Translations under genes and position numbers: made by a program
From: Streptomyces bungoensis
GTDB lineage: Bacteria > Actinomycetota > Actinomycetes > Streptomycetales > Streptomycetaceae
DNA: 64,000 nucleotides
NCBI RefSeq assembly: GCF_001514215.1
Contig: NZ_KQ948853.1
Location: 405,167 to 469,166, forward strand
Reading direction: 5' to 3'
Part shown: positions 17,467 to 26,090 of the stretch, in pieces
How positions within the stretch are numbered: position 1 is the stretch's first letter
Layout: the number at the start of each line of letters is the position of its first letter
Notes under the pieces: model-generated
Database searches by the model: none
What the model was told of the DNA's origin: nothing
The model's input: only the letters and a program-made list of their open reading frames with translations

Positions 17467-17943
17467 TCAGCGGCGCCCCGCGGCCCCGTCCGCCCGCCGC
17501 GCGAGCTGCCACAGCTCCTCGCGCAGCCGCGCGACCTGCCGCTCGTCCAGCCCCGTGGCCTCGAGCAGCGCGCCGGGCACGCGCGCCGCGCGCTCCCGCA
17601 GCTGCTCCCCGCGCCCGGTGCACGCGACCAGCACCGAGCGCTCGTCGCCCGCCGCGCGCTCCCGGTGCACCAACCCCGCCGCCTCCAGGCGCTTGAGCAG
17701 CGGCGAGACGGTGCCGTAGTCCAGGCGCAGCGCGGCCGCCAGCTCCTTCACGCTGGTCTCACCGCGCTCCCAGAGCACCAGCAGCACCAGGTACTGCGGG
17801 TAGGTGAGGCCGAGTTCCTCCAGGAGCGGACGGTAGGCGGCCGTCACGGCGCGCTGCGCGGCGTACAGCGCGAAGCACAGCTGGTCGTCCAGCAGCAGCG
17901 ACCCGGCGGGCCCGCCTTCGTCCCGGTCGTCTTGAGGCGTCAC
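17467..17943 (-). CDS. ohrR: MarR family regulator, OhrR type
   Basis: A 158-residue MarR-family repressor. A cysteine at residue 23 in LLLDDQLCFALYAAQRAVT sits where OhrR proteins carry the peroxide-sensing cysteine, followed by LTYPQYLVLLVLWE and the winged helix VKELAAALRLDYGTVSPLLKRLEAAGLV. Oxidation of that cysteine would release DNA and induce ohr, 105 bases downstream. Its start GTG overlaps the stop of the ABC ATPase gene (GTGA), so it may also be made by read-through from the metal transporter operon. Confidence 0.88.
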   Translation of the reverse strand: MTPQDDRDEGGPAGSLLLDDQLCFALYAAQRAVTAAYRPLLEELGLTYPQYLVLLVLWERGETSVKELAAALRLDYGTVSPLLKRLEAAGLVHRERAAGDERSVLVACTGRGEQLRERAARVPGALLEATGLDERQVARLREELWQLARRADGAAGRR

Positions 17944-18698
17944 GCGCCCATTGTCACGGACTTCGGGTCGAAGCCGAACGGCAGCTCCAGCCGGTGGGCC
18001 CGCATCAGCTCGTCGTCGCCGAGGAGTTGGCCCGTCGGGCCGTCCGCAGCGATCACGCCGTCGCTGAGGACCAGCGCGCGCGGGCACAGCTCCAGCGCGT
18101 ACGGCAGGTCGTGCGTGACCATGAGGACCGTCACGTCCAGCGAGCGCAGGATGTCGGCCAGTTCGCGCCGGGACGCCGGGTCCAGGTTGGACGAGGGCTC
18201 GTCCAGGACCAGGATCTCCGGCTCCATCGCCAGCACCGTGGCGACGGCGACCCGGCGCCGCTGGCCGAAGGACAGGTGGTGCGGCGGCCGGTCGGCGAAC
18301 TCCCGCATGCCGACCCGCTCCAGCGCGGTGCGCACCCGCTCCTCCAGCGCGGCCCCCCGGATCCCGGCCGCCGCCGGGCCGAACGCCACGTCCTCGCGCA
18401 CCGTCGGCATGAACAGCTGGTCGTCCGGGTCCTGGAAGACGATGCCGACCTTCTGCCGGATCTCGGCCATGTGCTCCCTGCCGACGGGCAGCCCGGCCAC
18501 GGTCACCGTGCCGGTGCCGCCGCCGAGGATGCCGTTGAGGTGCAGCACCAGGGTGGTCTTGCCGGCGCCGTTCGGGCCGAGCAGCGCGACCCGTTCACCG
18601 CGCGCGATCTCGAAGTCGACGCCGAACAGGGCCTGGTGGCCGTCGGGGTAGGCGAAGGCGAGGCCGGAGACCTGGAGAGAGGCTGTCACAGAATCCAT
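17940..18698 (-). CDS. nikO: ECF transporter ATPase (CbiO/NikO)
   Basis: A 252-residue ABC ATPase that powers the group I energy-coupling-factor metal importer with the two upstream genes. Walker A is GPNGAGKTTL, the Q-loop FQDPDDQLFMPTV is typical of CbiO-type proteins, the signature LSFGQRRRVAVA departs from LSGGQ at one position, and Walker B is ILVLDEPSSNLDP. The ATG at 18698 overlaps the CbiQ stop by 13 bases; a GTG at 18689 would give a GTGA overlap and is equally possible. Nickel rather than cobalt is suggested by the Nur-like site upstream of the operon. Confidence 0.88.
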   Translation of the reverse strand: MDSVTASLQVSGLAFAYPDGHQALFGVDFEIARGERVALLGPNGAGKTTLVLHLNGILGGGTGTVTVAGLPVGREHMAEIRQKVGIVFQDPDDQLFMPTVREDVAFGPAAAGIRGAALEERVRTALERVGMREFADRPPHHLSFGQRRRVAVATVLAMEPEILVLDEPSSNLDPASRRELADILRSLDVTVLMVTHDLPYALELCPRALVLSDGVIAADGPTGQLLGDDELMRAHRLELPFGFDPKSVTMGA

Positions 18699-19483
18699 CC
18701 CAGCAGACAGACGAGGAGGGCGGCGAAGGGCAGGGCGAGGGCGTACGACCACTGCGCCCGGGACGCGGTCACCTCGTCGATCACCGGCATCGAACCGGCG
18801 TACCCGCGGCTGACCATGGCCAGGTGCACCCGCTCCCCGCGCTCGTAGGAGCGGATGAACAGCGCGCCGGCGGACTTGGCGAGCACCCCCCAGTGCCGCA
18901 CGCCCCGCGCCTCGAAGCCGCGGGACTCGCGGGCGATCCGCATCCGGCGCATCTCGTCGGTGATGACGTCCCCGTAGCGGATCATGAAGGAGGCGATCTG
19001 CACCAGCAGCGGCGGAAGCCGCAGCCGCTGCAGCCCGAGCAGCAGTTCCCGCAGCTCGGTGGTGGCGGCCAGCAGTACGGAGGCGGCGACCCCGAGCGTG
19101 CCCTTGGCGAGCACGTTCCAGGCGCCCCACAGCCCGCCGACGCTCAGCGACAGCCCCAGCACGTGCACCCGCTCGCCCTCCGCGACGAACGGCATGAGCA
19201 CCGCGAACGCCACGAACGGCACCTCGATCAGCAGCCGCCCGAGCAGGAAGGCGCCGGGCACCCGCGCGAGGCGCGCCACCGCGGCGAGCAGCACGGCGTA
19301 CAGCGCGAACGCCCACATCGCCTCCCGCGGGGTCGACACCACGACCACCACGAAGGCGAACACGGCGGCCAGTTTCGTGTGCGGCGGCAGGGCGTGCACG
19401 GGCGAGTGCCCGTGCCGGTACAGCCGGTGCGCTCCCCCACGCTCGAATGCGCTCGCGCGGGAGGTAACCCCATCCGCCCCCAT
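18686..19483 (-). CDS. nikQ: ECF transporter membrane component (CbiQ/NikQ)
   Basis: A 265-residue T-component with about five to six membrane helices. It carries the two coupling motifs of the family, IARESRGFEARG and MVSRGYAGSMP (A-R-G type), which dock on the ATPase. The first 20 residues (MGADGVTSRASAFERGGAHRLY) are encoded by a short dispersed repeat at 19431-19471. The start ATG overlaps the cbiM stop. With nikMN and nikO it forms one transcription unit. Confidence 0.88.
   Translation of the reverse strand: MGADGVTSRASAFERGGAHRLYRHGHSPVHALPPHTKLAAVFAFVVVVVSTPREAMWAFALYAVLLAAVARLARVPGAFLLGRLLIEVPFVAFAVLMPFVAEGERVHVLGLSLSVGGLWGAWNVLAKGTLGVAASVLLAATTELRELLLGLQRLRLPPLLVQIASFMIRYGDVITDEMRRMRIARESRGFEARGVRHWGVLAKSAGALFIRSYERGERVHLAMVSRGYAGSMPVIDEVTASRAQWSYALALPFAALLVCLLGWIL
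19431..19471. repeat. Short dispersed inverted repeat at the 5' end of cbiQ
   Basis: Read on the minus strand, GGGGTTACCTCCC ... GGGGGAGCGC is the same mini-element pattern as at 2609, 46903 and 62258. Here it encodes the first residues of the CbiQ protein. Confidence 0.5.
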
Positions 19484-20517
19484 CAGGCCGCCTCGGCCGG
19501 CTCACCCGTACGGCGGCGGCGCACCACCCAGAAGACCGTGCTGCCCGCGGCGACGGTGGCGCCGACACCGATCACCCCCGCGAGCCCGCCGGAGAGCCGG
19601 GCGTCCGCGACGTCCTTCACGCCGTAGCCGGCGAGCGGGGAGCCGTGGGCCGCGTGCCGCTCGGCCTTGCGGTCGATGCCCTGGTCGTGGGCGATCTTCT
19701 CCAGGCCGTCGGGGCTGGCGGAGGCGTAGAAGCTGACGAACCCGGCGAGCACCAGCGAGGTCACCAGGCCGGTGATCCACAGCCCGCGCCGCGAGGTCCT
19801 GGCGGCGGCCGGCGCCTGAGCGGCGGGCGCGTCCACCAGTTCGCCGTTCACCCGCAGCTTCAGCCGCTGCCGCAGGCCGCGCGCGCCGTGCACCAGGTCC
19901 GGGCGTACGGCGATGACGGCGCCGACGGTCAGGGCGGTGATGACGGCCTCGCCGAGGCCGATGAGCACGTGGACGCCGATCATCGCGGTGGCCACCTTGC
20001 CGAGCGAGACGTCCGTGGTGCCGCCGACGGCGTAGATGAGGGTGAAGGCGACGGCGGCGGCCGGCACCGACACCAGCGCGGCGGCGAAGGCGGCGACGGT
20101 GACCGAGCGCCGCCCCCGGGGCAGCACGGCGAGCAGCCCGCGGAAGACGGCGTACGACACGACGGTCGTGACGATCGCCATGTCGGTGATGTTCACGCCG
20201 AGCGCGGTCAGCCCGCCGTCCGCGAACAGGACGCCCTGCATGAGCAGGACGACCGACACGCACAGGACACCGGTGTACGGCCCGACGAGTATCGCGGCCA
20301 GGGCGCCCCCGAGCAGGTGGCCGCTGGTGCCGGCCGCCACGGGGAAGTTCAGCATCTGCACGGCGAAGATGAACGCCGCGACGAGACCGGCCAGCGGTGC
20401 CGTGCGCTCGTCGAGTTCGCGCCGGGCGCCGCGCAGGCTCACGGCGAGGGCGCCGGCGGCGACCGCGCCGGCGGCGGCGGAGGTCGGGGCGTCGATGAAT
20501 CCGTCAGGTACGTGCAC
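19483..20517 (-). CDS. nikMN: ECF metal transporter S-component, CbiM-CbiN fusion (NikMN)
   Basis: A 344-residue substrate-capture protein. It starts MHVPDGFI: in nickel/cobalt members the N-terminal Met-His-x-Pro-Asp sits in the membrane and His2 binds the metal, with a second histidine in TSGHLLGGALAAI. About seven helices are followed by a CbiN-like PDGLE segment (ASASPDGLEKIAHDQGI) and a final helix, so CbiM and CbiN are fused. It is the first gene of the operon. A TTGCGA-N5-TTGCAA site 21 bases upstream points to nickel repression by Nur. Confidence 0.9.
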   Translation of the reverse strand: MHVPDGFIDAPTSAAAGAVAAGALAVSLRGARRELDERTAPLAGLVAAFIFAVQMLNFPVAAGTSGHLLGGALAAILVGPYTGVLCVSVVLLMQGVLFADGGLTALGVNITDMAIVTTVVSYAVFRGLLAVLPRGRRSVTVAAFAAALVSVPAAAVAFTLIYAVGGTTDVSLGKVATAMIGVHVLIGLGEAVITALTVGAVIAVRPDLVHGARGLRQRLKLRVNGELVDAPAAQAPAAARTSRRGLWITGLVTSLVLAGFVSFYASASPDGLEKIAHDQGIDRKAERHAAHGSPLAGYGVKDVADARLSGGLAGVIGVGATVAAGSTVFWVVRRRRTGEPAEAA

Positions 20518-20537
20518 CCGATGATTTTAAGGGCTTG

Positions 20538-20554
20538 TTGCGAACGCCTTGCAA
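20538..20554. promoter_or_regulatory. Nur-like box upstream of the metal importer operon
   Basis: TTGCGA-ACGCC-TTGCAA differs at one base from TTGCAA-N5-TTGCAA, the binding motif I recall for the nickel-responsive Fur-family repressor Nur of Streptomyces. It lies 21 bases before the cbiM start codon, where binding would block transcription or initiation. Confidence 0.65.
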
Positions 20555-20666
20555 GAGGGAGTCGTTCTCGCATTCCGACAGGCGTGAAAGCGGAAATATG
20601 GGACATTGGACAGGGGAGGGGAACAGTGGTTCCCCTTCGGGTCACTGAACGTGAGAGGGCGGTCCG

Positions 20667-21005
20667 ATGCCTGTAGTCGAGCAGTACGCACGCGCCCATA
20701 TCGTCACGGACGAGGAGGACCCCGGAGCCGTGCCCGTGGTGCTCCGGTACGACCCCGACAGTGATCCGCGCGCGATCCGGGTCCGGCTGCCCGGCGAGCC
20801 CGAGTGGACCTTCTCCCGCGCCCTGCTCGAACGCGGGCTGCGGGCGCCGGTCGAGAGCGGCGACGTACGGGTGTGGCCCTGCGGGCGCGTCCAGGCCGTC
20901 GTGGAACTCCACTCCGACAACGGTGTCGAGGTGGTGCAGTTCGAGACCAGGACCCTCCTGCGCTTCCTGCGCCGCACCTACACCGCCGAGCCGGTGCGGA
21001 CCTGA
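20667..21005 (+). CDS. ssgE: SsgA-like sporulation/cell-division protein (SsgE)
   Basis: A 112-residue member of the SsgA-like protein family, found only in sporulating actinomycetes, where it helps control septum site selection and spore-wall processing. Family features seen are VPVVLRYDPDSDPRAIRVRL, the EWTFSRALLERGL core, GDVRVWPCG and the C-terminal FETRTLLRFLRRTY. It is shorter than most relatives (about 130-140). The name ssgE rests on position beside two PBP genes, as I recall for SCO3158. It converges on a penicillin-binding protein gene 28 bases away. Confidence 0.8.
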   Translation: MPVVEQYARAHIVTDEEDPGAVPVVLRYDPDSDPRAIRVRLPGEPEWTFSRALLERGLRAPVESGDVRVWPCGRVQAVVELHSDNGVEVVQFETRTLLRFLRRTYTAEPVRT

Positions 21006-21033
21006 GCCCGGTGAGCGGCCGGACGGTGAGCGG

Positions 21034-22698
21034 TCAGCCGCCCATCTTCAGCAGGGCCGCCACGATCGGTCCGGCCGTGTCGCCGCCGTGGCCGCCCGCC
21101 TGGACCACGCCCGCCGCGGCGAGGTCCCCGCGGTAGGCGGTGAACCAGCCGTTCGGCTTCTTCTGGCCGTCGACCTCGGCGGAGCCCGTCTTGGCGCCGT
21201 AGTCCGGCCCGAGGCCCGCCATCGCCTTGGCGGCCGTGCCGTACGCCGCCGTGTACTGCATGACCTCCTTCAGCTGCCCCTGCGTCTTCGACGACATGGT
21301 CCGCGCGGCCTTCGCCAGGGTGCGTCCGTCCACACTGGGGGCGACCAGGTACGGCTGGTGGAAGACGCCCGCGTCCACCGTCGCCGCCACCGACGCCATG
21401 TTCAGCGGGTTCATCCGCACCCCGCCCTGCCCGATCAGCGCGGCGCCCATCTGCGCGCCGCTCTGCACCGGGACCGAGCCGTCGAACGTCGGCACGCCGA
21501 TGGCCCAGTTGTCCATGCCGAGGCCGTAGACCTGCTGGGCCTCCTTCGTCAGGTCGCTGTTCGACAGCTTCGGCGCGAAGTTGATGAAGGCGTTGTTGCA
21601 GGAGGCGCCGAAGCTGAGCTTGAAGCTGCCCTTCTTGATCTCGGAGTCCGCGTCGTTGTGGAACGTCCACCCGGACAGCTTGTACTTCTTGGGGCACGGG
21701 TGGGAGGCGTCCGGGGTGACGAGCCCCTTCTCGAACAGCATCGTCGACGTCACGATCTTCATCGTGGAGCCGGGGGCCAGGGAGCCCTGGAAGGCGGTGT
21801 TGAACCCGTGCCCGCTGTTGGCGACCGCCAGGATCTCGCCCGTCGAGGGCCGCAGGACCACCACCGAGGCCCGCTGTTTCGCGGCGACCCGCCGCTCGGC
21901 GGCCGCCTGGAACGTGGGGCTCAGCGTCGTCCTCACCGTGCCCGGCGTGCCCTTGCTCAGCTCCACCAGGGTCTTGTCGGACAGCTTGGCCGCCTGCGAG
22001 GCCTTGCCGCGCACCACGCGCAGCTCCACGCCCGCCTTGCCGCCCGCCGTCTTGCCGTACTTCTCGCGCAGCCCGTCCAGGACCGTGCCGAGCGAGGGGT
22101 ACTCGGCGGCCGTCAGCTTCCCGCCGTCGCGGTCCAGCGCGGTGACCGGCGGGGTGCCGGACGCACCGGTGACGAGCGTGTCGCCGTCCCCGAGGTCCGG
22201 GTGGACGACGGAGGCGTGCCAGTCGACGACCGCCTCGCCGTCGCTCCTGCGCCGTACGACGGTGAGCGCGCTGTCGTAGGCGAGCGGCTTGCTGAGGTTC
22301 TGGTACGCCACGGTCGCCTTGACGGAGAACGGGACCTTGGCGCCGGTCGCGGCCCTGGGCGTGAGGGTGACGTCCTTGAGGTGGGCGTCCTTGGTGTAGC
22401 CGGTGAGCAGGGGAGCGGCGGCCGTGGGGTCGTCGGTGCCGGCCGCGGCGCGGGTGACCTGGCCCTGCTGCCAGGCGGTGAGGAACCGGGTGGAGGCCGT
22501 GCGCACCTCGGCGGCGGTGAGCGGGCCGGTCTTCACGGCCCGGCCGGCCGCGCCGGACGCCCGCTCGTCGGCCGACGCGCCGCCGCCGTACAGCGCGTAG
22601 ACCCCGAAACCGGCGCCGCCGAGGACCACGGCGATCATCCCGGCGAGTACGGCGGGTCCGGTCTTCCGTCGCTCGGCGACGCGCCTTCTCTTGCCCAC
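21034..22698 (-). CDS. Penicillin-binding protein (class B-like, MecA-type N-domain)
   Basis: A 554-residue membrane-anchored transpeptidase that cross-links peptidoglycan. A lysine/arginine-rich start and one helix (TGPAVLAGMIAVVLGGAGFGVYALY) place the rest outside. An NTF2-like MecA_N domain spans about residues 60-170, then a dimerisation-like region, then the transpeptidase with Ser311-x-x-Lys314 (GSTMKI), SCN in ASCNNAFINF and KTGSAE near the end. All catalytic motifs are intact. The next gene upstream is a clear paralogue. Location beside ssgE suggests a role in sporulation-linked wall synthesis. Confidence 0.9.
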   Translation of the reverse strand: MGKRRRVAERRKTGPAVLAGMIAVVLGGAGFGVYALYGGGASADERASGAAGRAVKTGPLTAAEVRTASTRFLTAWQQGQVTRAAAGTDDPTAAAPLLTGYTKDAHLKDVTLTPRAATGAKVPFSVKATVAYQNLSKPLAYDSALTVVRRRSDGEAVVDWHASVVHPDLGDGDTLVTGASGTPPVTALDRDGGKLTAAEYPSLGTVLDGLREKYGKTAGGKAGVELRVVRGKASQAAKLSDKTLVELSKGTPGTVRTTLSPTFQAAAERRVAAKQRASVVVLRPSTGEILAVANSGHGFNTAFQGSLAPGSTMKIVTSTMLFEKGLVTPDASHPCPKKYKLSGWTFHNDADSEIKKGSFKLSFGASCNNAFINFAPKLSNSDLTKEAQQVYGLGMDNWAIGVPTFDGSVPVQSGAQMGAALIGQGGVRMNPLNMASVAATVDAGVFHQPYLVAPSVDGRTLAKAARTMSSKTQGQLKEVMQYTAAYGTAAKAMAGLGPDYGAKTGSAEVDGQKKPNGWFTAYRGDLAAAGVVQAGGHGGDTAGPIVAALLKMGG

Positions 22699-22793
22699 AG
22701 CCTCAGTTCCTCCGCGCCTTCACCAGGACCCCACAGCCCCCACACTCCCCAACGACGGCTACCACAGTAAGGTCCCCGTCTTTGCGGGTGACG

Positions 22794-24434
22794 TCAGCCC
22801 GTACTCCGTAGCACGGTTGCGACAATAGGCCCGGCCGCGTCGATGCCGTGCCCGCCGTCCTGCACCAGCGCGGCCGCCGCCACGTCGTCGCGGTACCCGG
22901 TGAACCAGCTGTCGGACGTGACGTTGCCGTCGACCTCCGCCGAGCCGGTCTTCGCGCCGATTTCGCCGGTCAGCCCCGCCATCACGCTCGCCGCGGTGCC
23001 GCTGCGGGCGGTGCGGTTCATCATCGCGCGCAACTGCTGCGAGGTGCTCGACGGCAGCCCGCGCGCCTGTGCCGGTGCGCGGTCGTCCAGGCTCAGCGGC
23101 ACGATGACCGGCTGCCGGAAGACGCCGGTCTTCGCGGTCGCGGTCGCGGAGGCCATGTCCAGCGGGCTCATCTGGACCTGGCCCTGGCCGATCAGGTTCG
23201 CCGCCGTGTCCGGTCCGCCGGAGGCCGGCACCCGGCCGTCGAAGGACGGCACGCCGATCTTCCAGTCGTCGCGCCCCAGCCCGAACCGGTCCTGCGCCTC
23301 CTTGGTGAGGGCGTCCACGCCGAGGTCGTCGGCGAACTTCACGAACGCCGTGTTGCACGAGCGGGCGAAGCTCTCCGAGAGGGTGGCGTTCTCGTTCGGG
23401 GCCAGGTCCTTCATGTTGTGGAACGTCTGGCTCTGCCAGACGGCGGACGGCGGGCAGGGTGCCTTGCCGTTCGCGCTGGTCAGACCGGTGTCGATGAGGG
23501 CCGCCGCGCTGATGATCTTCATGGTGGAGCCGGGCGGGCGCTCGCCGGACAGGGCCGCGTCGAAGCCGTCGTCGCGGTGGTTGGCGACGGCCAGGATCTC
23601 GCCCGTGCTGGGCTGCACGGCCACCACGGACGCGTCCTTGTACGTGCCCACCGCCGCCTCGGCCGCCGCCTGGGCGCCGGCGCTGAGGGTCGTGCGCAGC
23701 CTGCCCGCCCTGCCCTTGGCGAGGGTCAGGAGCGTGGTGTCGGCGGCCTGACTGCCGTCCGCGCCCGCCTCGTGACGGATGGCCAGCTCCACGCCGGGCC
23801 GGCCGCCGGCCCTGCCGCCGTACCGCTTGCGCAGCTCGTCCAGGATCGGGCCGAGGGAGGGGTACTTCGCGGCCGTCAGCACCTTCCCGTTGCGGTCCAC
23901 GGCCTCGATCGGCGGCGCCTCGGCCTCGCCGGTCACCAGGGTGTCCCCCTTGCGCAGCCTGGGGTGCACGACGGAGGGGTCCCAGTCGACCAGCGCGCGG
24001 TGCGAGGTCTGCCCGCGCACCACGGTCAGCCGGCTCCCGTAGCCGATCGGCTCCGACCTCCCCCCGTACGACACCACCGCCCGGACCGTGAACGGCACGG
24101 TCCGCCCCACGGGCGCACCGGGCTTGATGCGCACCTTGGTGATGTGCGCGTCGTCGCCGTACGCCGCCAGCAACTGCTCGGCCGCCTCCCGGTAGTTGGT
24201 GTAGCCCGCCGCGGCCGGGGCGTCGCCCTTCTCCCACGCGGCGAAGAACGCGCCGCTCGTCTCCGCGACCTCACCGGCACTCGGCGGCCCCGTCCTCGCG
24301 GCCTCGGTGCTCCCGCTCGCCGTGCCGCCGTCACCGTTCAGCGCGGACGCGATGTTGTAGAGCCCGTACCCGGCCCCGCTCAGCATCACCGCACACACGC
24401 CGCCGACGACGGCGACCTTGACCCCCTTGCCCAT
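22794..24434 (-). CDS. Penicillin-binding protein, paralogue of the neighbouring gene
   Basis: A 546-residue transpeptidase with the same architecture: one N-terminal helix (VKVAVVGGVCAVMLSGAGYGLYNI), MecA_N-like domain, then a penicillin-binding domain with Ser303-x-x-Lys306 (GSTMKI), SCN in SFARSCNTAFVKF and AKTGSAEV. The start at 24434 is preferred because GGAGG lies nine bases before it; one at 24470 is possible. The pair 22794/21034 arose by tandem duplication but has diverged strongly. The two genes are 95 bases apart and may have separate promoters. Confidence 0.9.
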   Translation of the reverse strand: MGKGVKVAVVGGVCAVMLSGAGYGLYNIASALNGDGGTASGSTEAARTGPPSAGEVAETSGAFFAAWEKGDAPAAAGYTNYREAAEQLLAAYGDDAHITKVRIKPGAPVGRTVPFTVRAVVSYGGRSEPIGYGSRLTVVRGQTSHRALVDWDPSVVHPRLRKGDTLVTGEAEAPPIEAVDRNGKVLTAAKYPSLGPILDELRKRYGGRAGGRPGVELAIRHEAGADGSQAADTTLLTLAKGRAGRLRTTLSAGAQAAAEAAVGTYKDASVVAVQPSTGEILAVANHRDDGFDAALSGERPPGSTMKIISAAALIDTGLTSANGKAPCPPSAVWQSQTFHNMKDLAPNENATLSESFARSCNTAFVKFADDLGVDALTKEAQDRFGLGRDDWKIGVPSFDGRVPASGGPDTAANLIGQGQVQMSPLDMASATATAKTGVFRQPVIVPLSLDDRAPAQARGLPSSTSQQLRAMMNRTARSGTAASVMAGLTGEIGAKTGSAEVDGNVTSDSWFTGYRDDVAAAALVQDGGHGIDAAGPIVATVLRSTG

Positions 24435-24581
24435 GGGCAAGTCCTCCCCGTATCCCCGTGTTTCCCCCACCTGGTCAGGTTCTGAACATGTTCAAAAGTG
24501 GGGGTGCGGAAGCACTGTATGCGCTTGCTGCGGCGCTTGGCCACGGGGTGACGCAACCGTGACGTGGGTGCGGAAGTCCCC

Positions 24582-25028
24582 TCACCCCGGCCGGCCGTGG
24601 GAGCCCGCCTCGAGGGCGGCGCGGAGGGTGGCCAGGGTCGAGGCGACGCGTGCCAGGTCGTCAGGGGCGACCGCCCCGGTCAGGGAGGTGAGCTCCGCTT
24701 CGACGACGGGGCGGGAAGCGGCCAGCTGTTCCTCGCCCGCGGGCGTGAGGCGGAGGACGGACGAGCGGCGGTCCTGGGGGTGCGCGACCCGCAGGCACCA
24801 GCCGGCGGCCACCAGCCGGTCGACCGCCTTGCTGACGGCCCCCACGGTGATCGCCAGTTCGCCGACGATGTCGAGCACGCGGCACCCTGGTACGCGGTCG
24901 ATGATCTCCAGGAACTCGAACTGCCCCAGCCCCAGACCTCGTTCGGCGCGCAACCGGGCGCTCACCGCGTTGTAGAGCCGGGTCTCGACGCGGACCAGAT
25001 CGGTGAAGACCGGGGTGACGTGACTCAC
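24582..25028 (-). CDS. MarR family transcriptional regulator
   Basis: A 148-residue MarR repressor. After the N-terminal helix (VFTDLVRVETRLYNAVSARLRAERGL) comes the winged helix with VGELAITVGAVSKAVDRLVAAGW, RVAHPQDRRSSVLRLTPAG and the C-terminal dimer helices. The GTG at 25028 is chosen for GGAGG seven bases upstream. It is divergent from an esterase gene, and three related palindromes lie in the 108-base gap, so it most likely represses the esterase and itself. The ligand is unknown. Confidence 0.88.
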   Translation of the reverse strand: MSHVTPVFTDLVRVETRLYNAVSARLRAERGLGLGQFEFLEIIDRVPGCRVLDIVGELAITVGAVSKAVDRLVAAGWCLRVAHPQDRRSSVLRLTPAGEEQLAASRPVVEAELTSLTGAVAPDDLARVASTLATLRAALEAGSHGRPG

Positions 25029-25042
25029 ATTAACCTCCGATA

Positions 25043-25106
25043 GATTCCCGGGAATCATCTTCCGTGGAATCTGGTTGGGGTCGAGCAGGTGGATTCCCAG
25101 GAATCC
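25043..25106. promoter_or_regulatory. Three related operator palindromes between marR and the esterase
   Basis: GATTCCCGGGAATC (25043-25056, perfect), TTCCGTGGAA (25060-25069) and GGATTCC-CA-GGAATCC (25091-25106) share the TTCC/GGAA core. The outer two are about 49 bases apart centre to centre. They lie in the divergent promoter region and are good candidates for MarR binding. Confidence 0.7.
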
Positions 25107-25136
25107 ATCCTCGCACCCCGACCCTTGGAGGCCCCC

Positions 25137-26066
25137 ATGTCCCGTCAGCAGCGCGAAGCCCTGGACGCCATGCTCCGTTCCGCCCCTCGCCGCGAGACAC
25201 CGCCTACTCCCGAGGAGCAGCGCGACGGCTTCACCGCGGCTCTCACCCGGCCCGCGCCGGAGGGCGTGGTCACCCGCAGGACCGTCCTGGGCGGACGGCC
25301 GGCCCTGGAGCTGGAGCCGGCCGGAGCCTCCGGCCGCGGCCGACTGCTCTATCTGCACGGCGGCGGCTACGTCGTCGGCTCACCGGACACCCACGCGGGG
25401 CTGGTCGGTGAACTGGCCCGCCGCGCCGGGCTGCGCGCGACGTCGGTGGACTACCGGCTGGCGCCCGAGCACCCCTTCCCCGCGGCGGTCGACGACGGCC
25501 TCGCGGCCTACCGCGAGCTGCTGGCGTCGGGCACCGACCCGCGCGACCTCGTCCTGGCCGGTGACTCCGCCGGCGGCGGACTGAGCCTCGCCACGCTGCT
25601 CGCCGCCCGGGAGGCCGGGCTGCCGCAGCCGGCCGCCGTGGTCGTCTTCTCCCCCTGGGCCGACCTCACCCTCGCCGGCGCAAGCATCCGCTCCAAGGAG
25701 AGCGCCGACCCCATCTTCACCGAGGCCGACGTACGCGCCTACGCCGATCTCTACGTCGGCGCGGGCGACCGGGCGCATCCCCTGGCCAGCCCGGTGTTCG
25801 CCGACCTCACCGGACTGCCCCCGCTCCTCGTGCAGGTCGGGGCGAACGAGGTGCTCCTCGACGACGCGGTCCGGCTGGCCGGCCGCGCGGGCGCCGACGG
25901 CGTCGAGGTCACGCTCGAGGTCGGGCCCGGCCTCCCCCACGTCTTCCAGCACCACTACGGCCGCCTCGACGAGGCGGACGCGGCACTGGACCGCGCCGCC
26001 CGCTTCCTCACCGCCCACCTGAGCGCCGGGCACCCGGACGCCGGCGCTCTCGCACCGGTCCACTGA
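25137..26066 (+). CDS. Alpha/beta hydrolase of the hormone-sensitive lipase group
   Basis: A 309-residue cytoplasmic esterase/lipase. The HGGG oxyanion motif is at residues 74-77, the nucleophile elbow GDSAG gives Ser144, the acid is in EVLLDDAVRLA and the histidine in GLPHVFQHH. This is the classical HSL-like (bacterial class IV) arrangement for short-chain esters. The ATG at 25137 has GGAGG five bases upstream; an earlier ATG at 25089 would place an operator palindrome inside the gene and is rejected. Controlled by the divergent MarR, by inference. Confidence 0.88.
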   Translation: MSRQQREALDAMLRSAPRRETPPTPEEQRDGFTAALTRPAPEGVVTRRTVLGGRPALELEPAGASGRGRLLYLHGGGYVVGSPDTHAGLVGELARRAGLRATSVDYRLAPEHPFPAAVDDGLAAYRELLASGTDPRDLVLAGDSAGGGLSLATLLAAREAGLPQPAAVVVFSPWADLTLAGASIRSKESADPIFTEADVRAYADLYVGAGDRAHPLASPVFADLTGLPPLLVQVGANEVLLDDAVRLAGRAGADGVEVTLEVGPGLPHVFQHHYGRLDEADAALDRAARFLTAHLSAGHPDAGALAPVH

Positions 26067-26090
26067 CGAGGGACGGCCGTGTGTGGCCGG

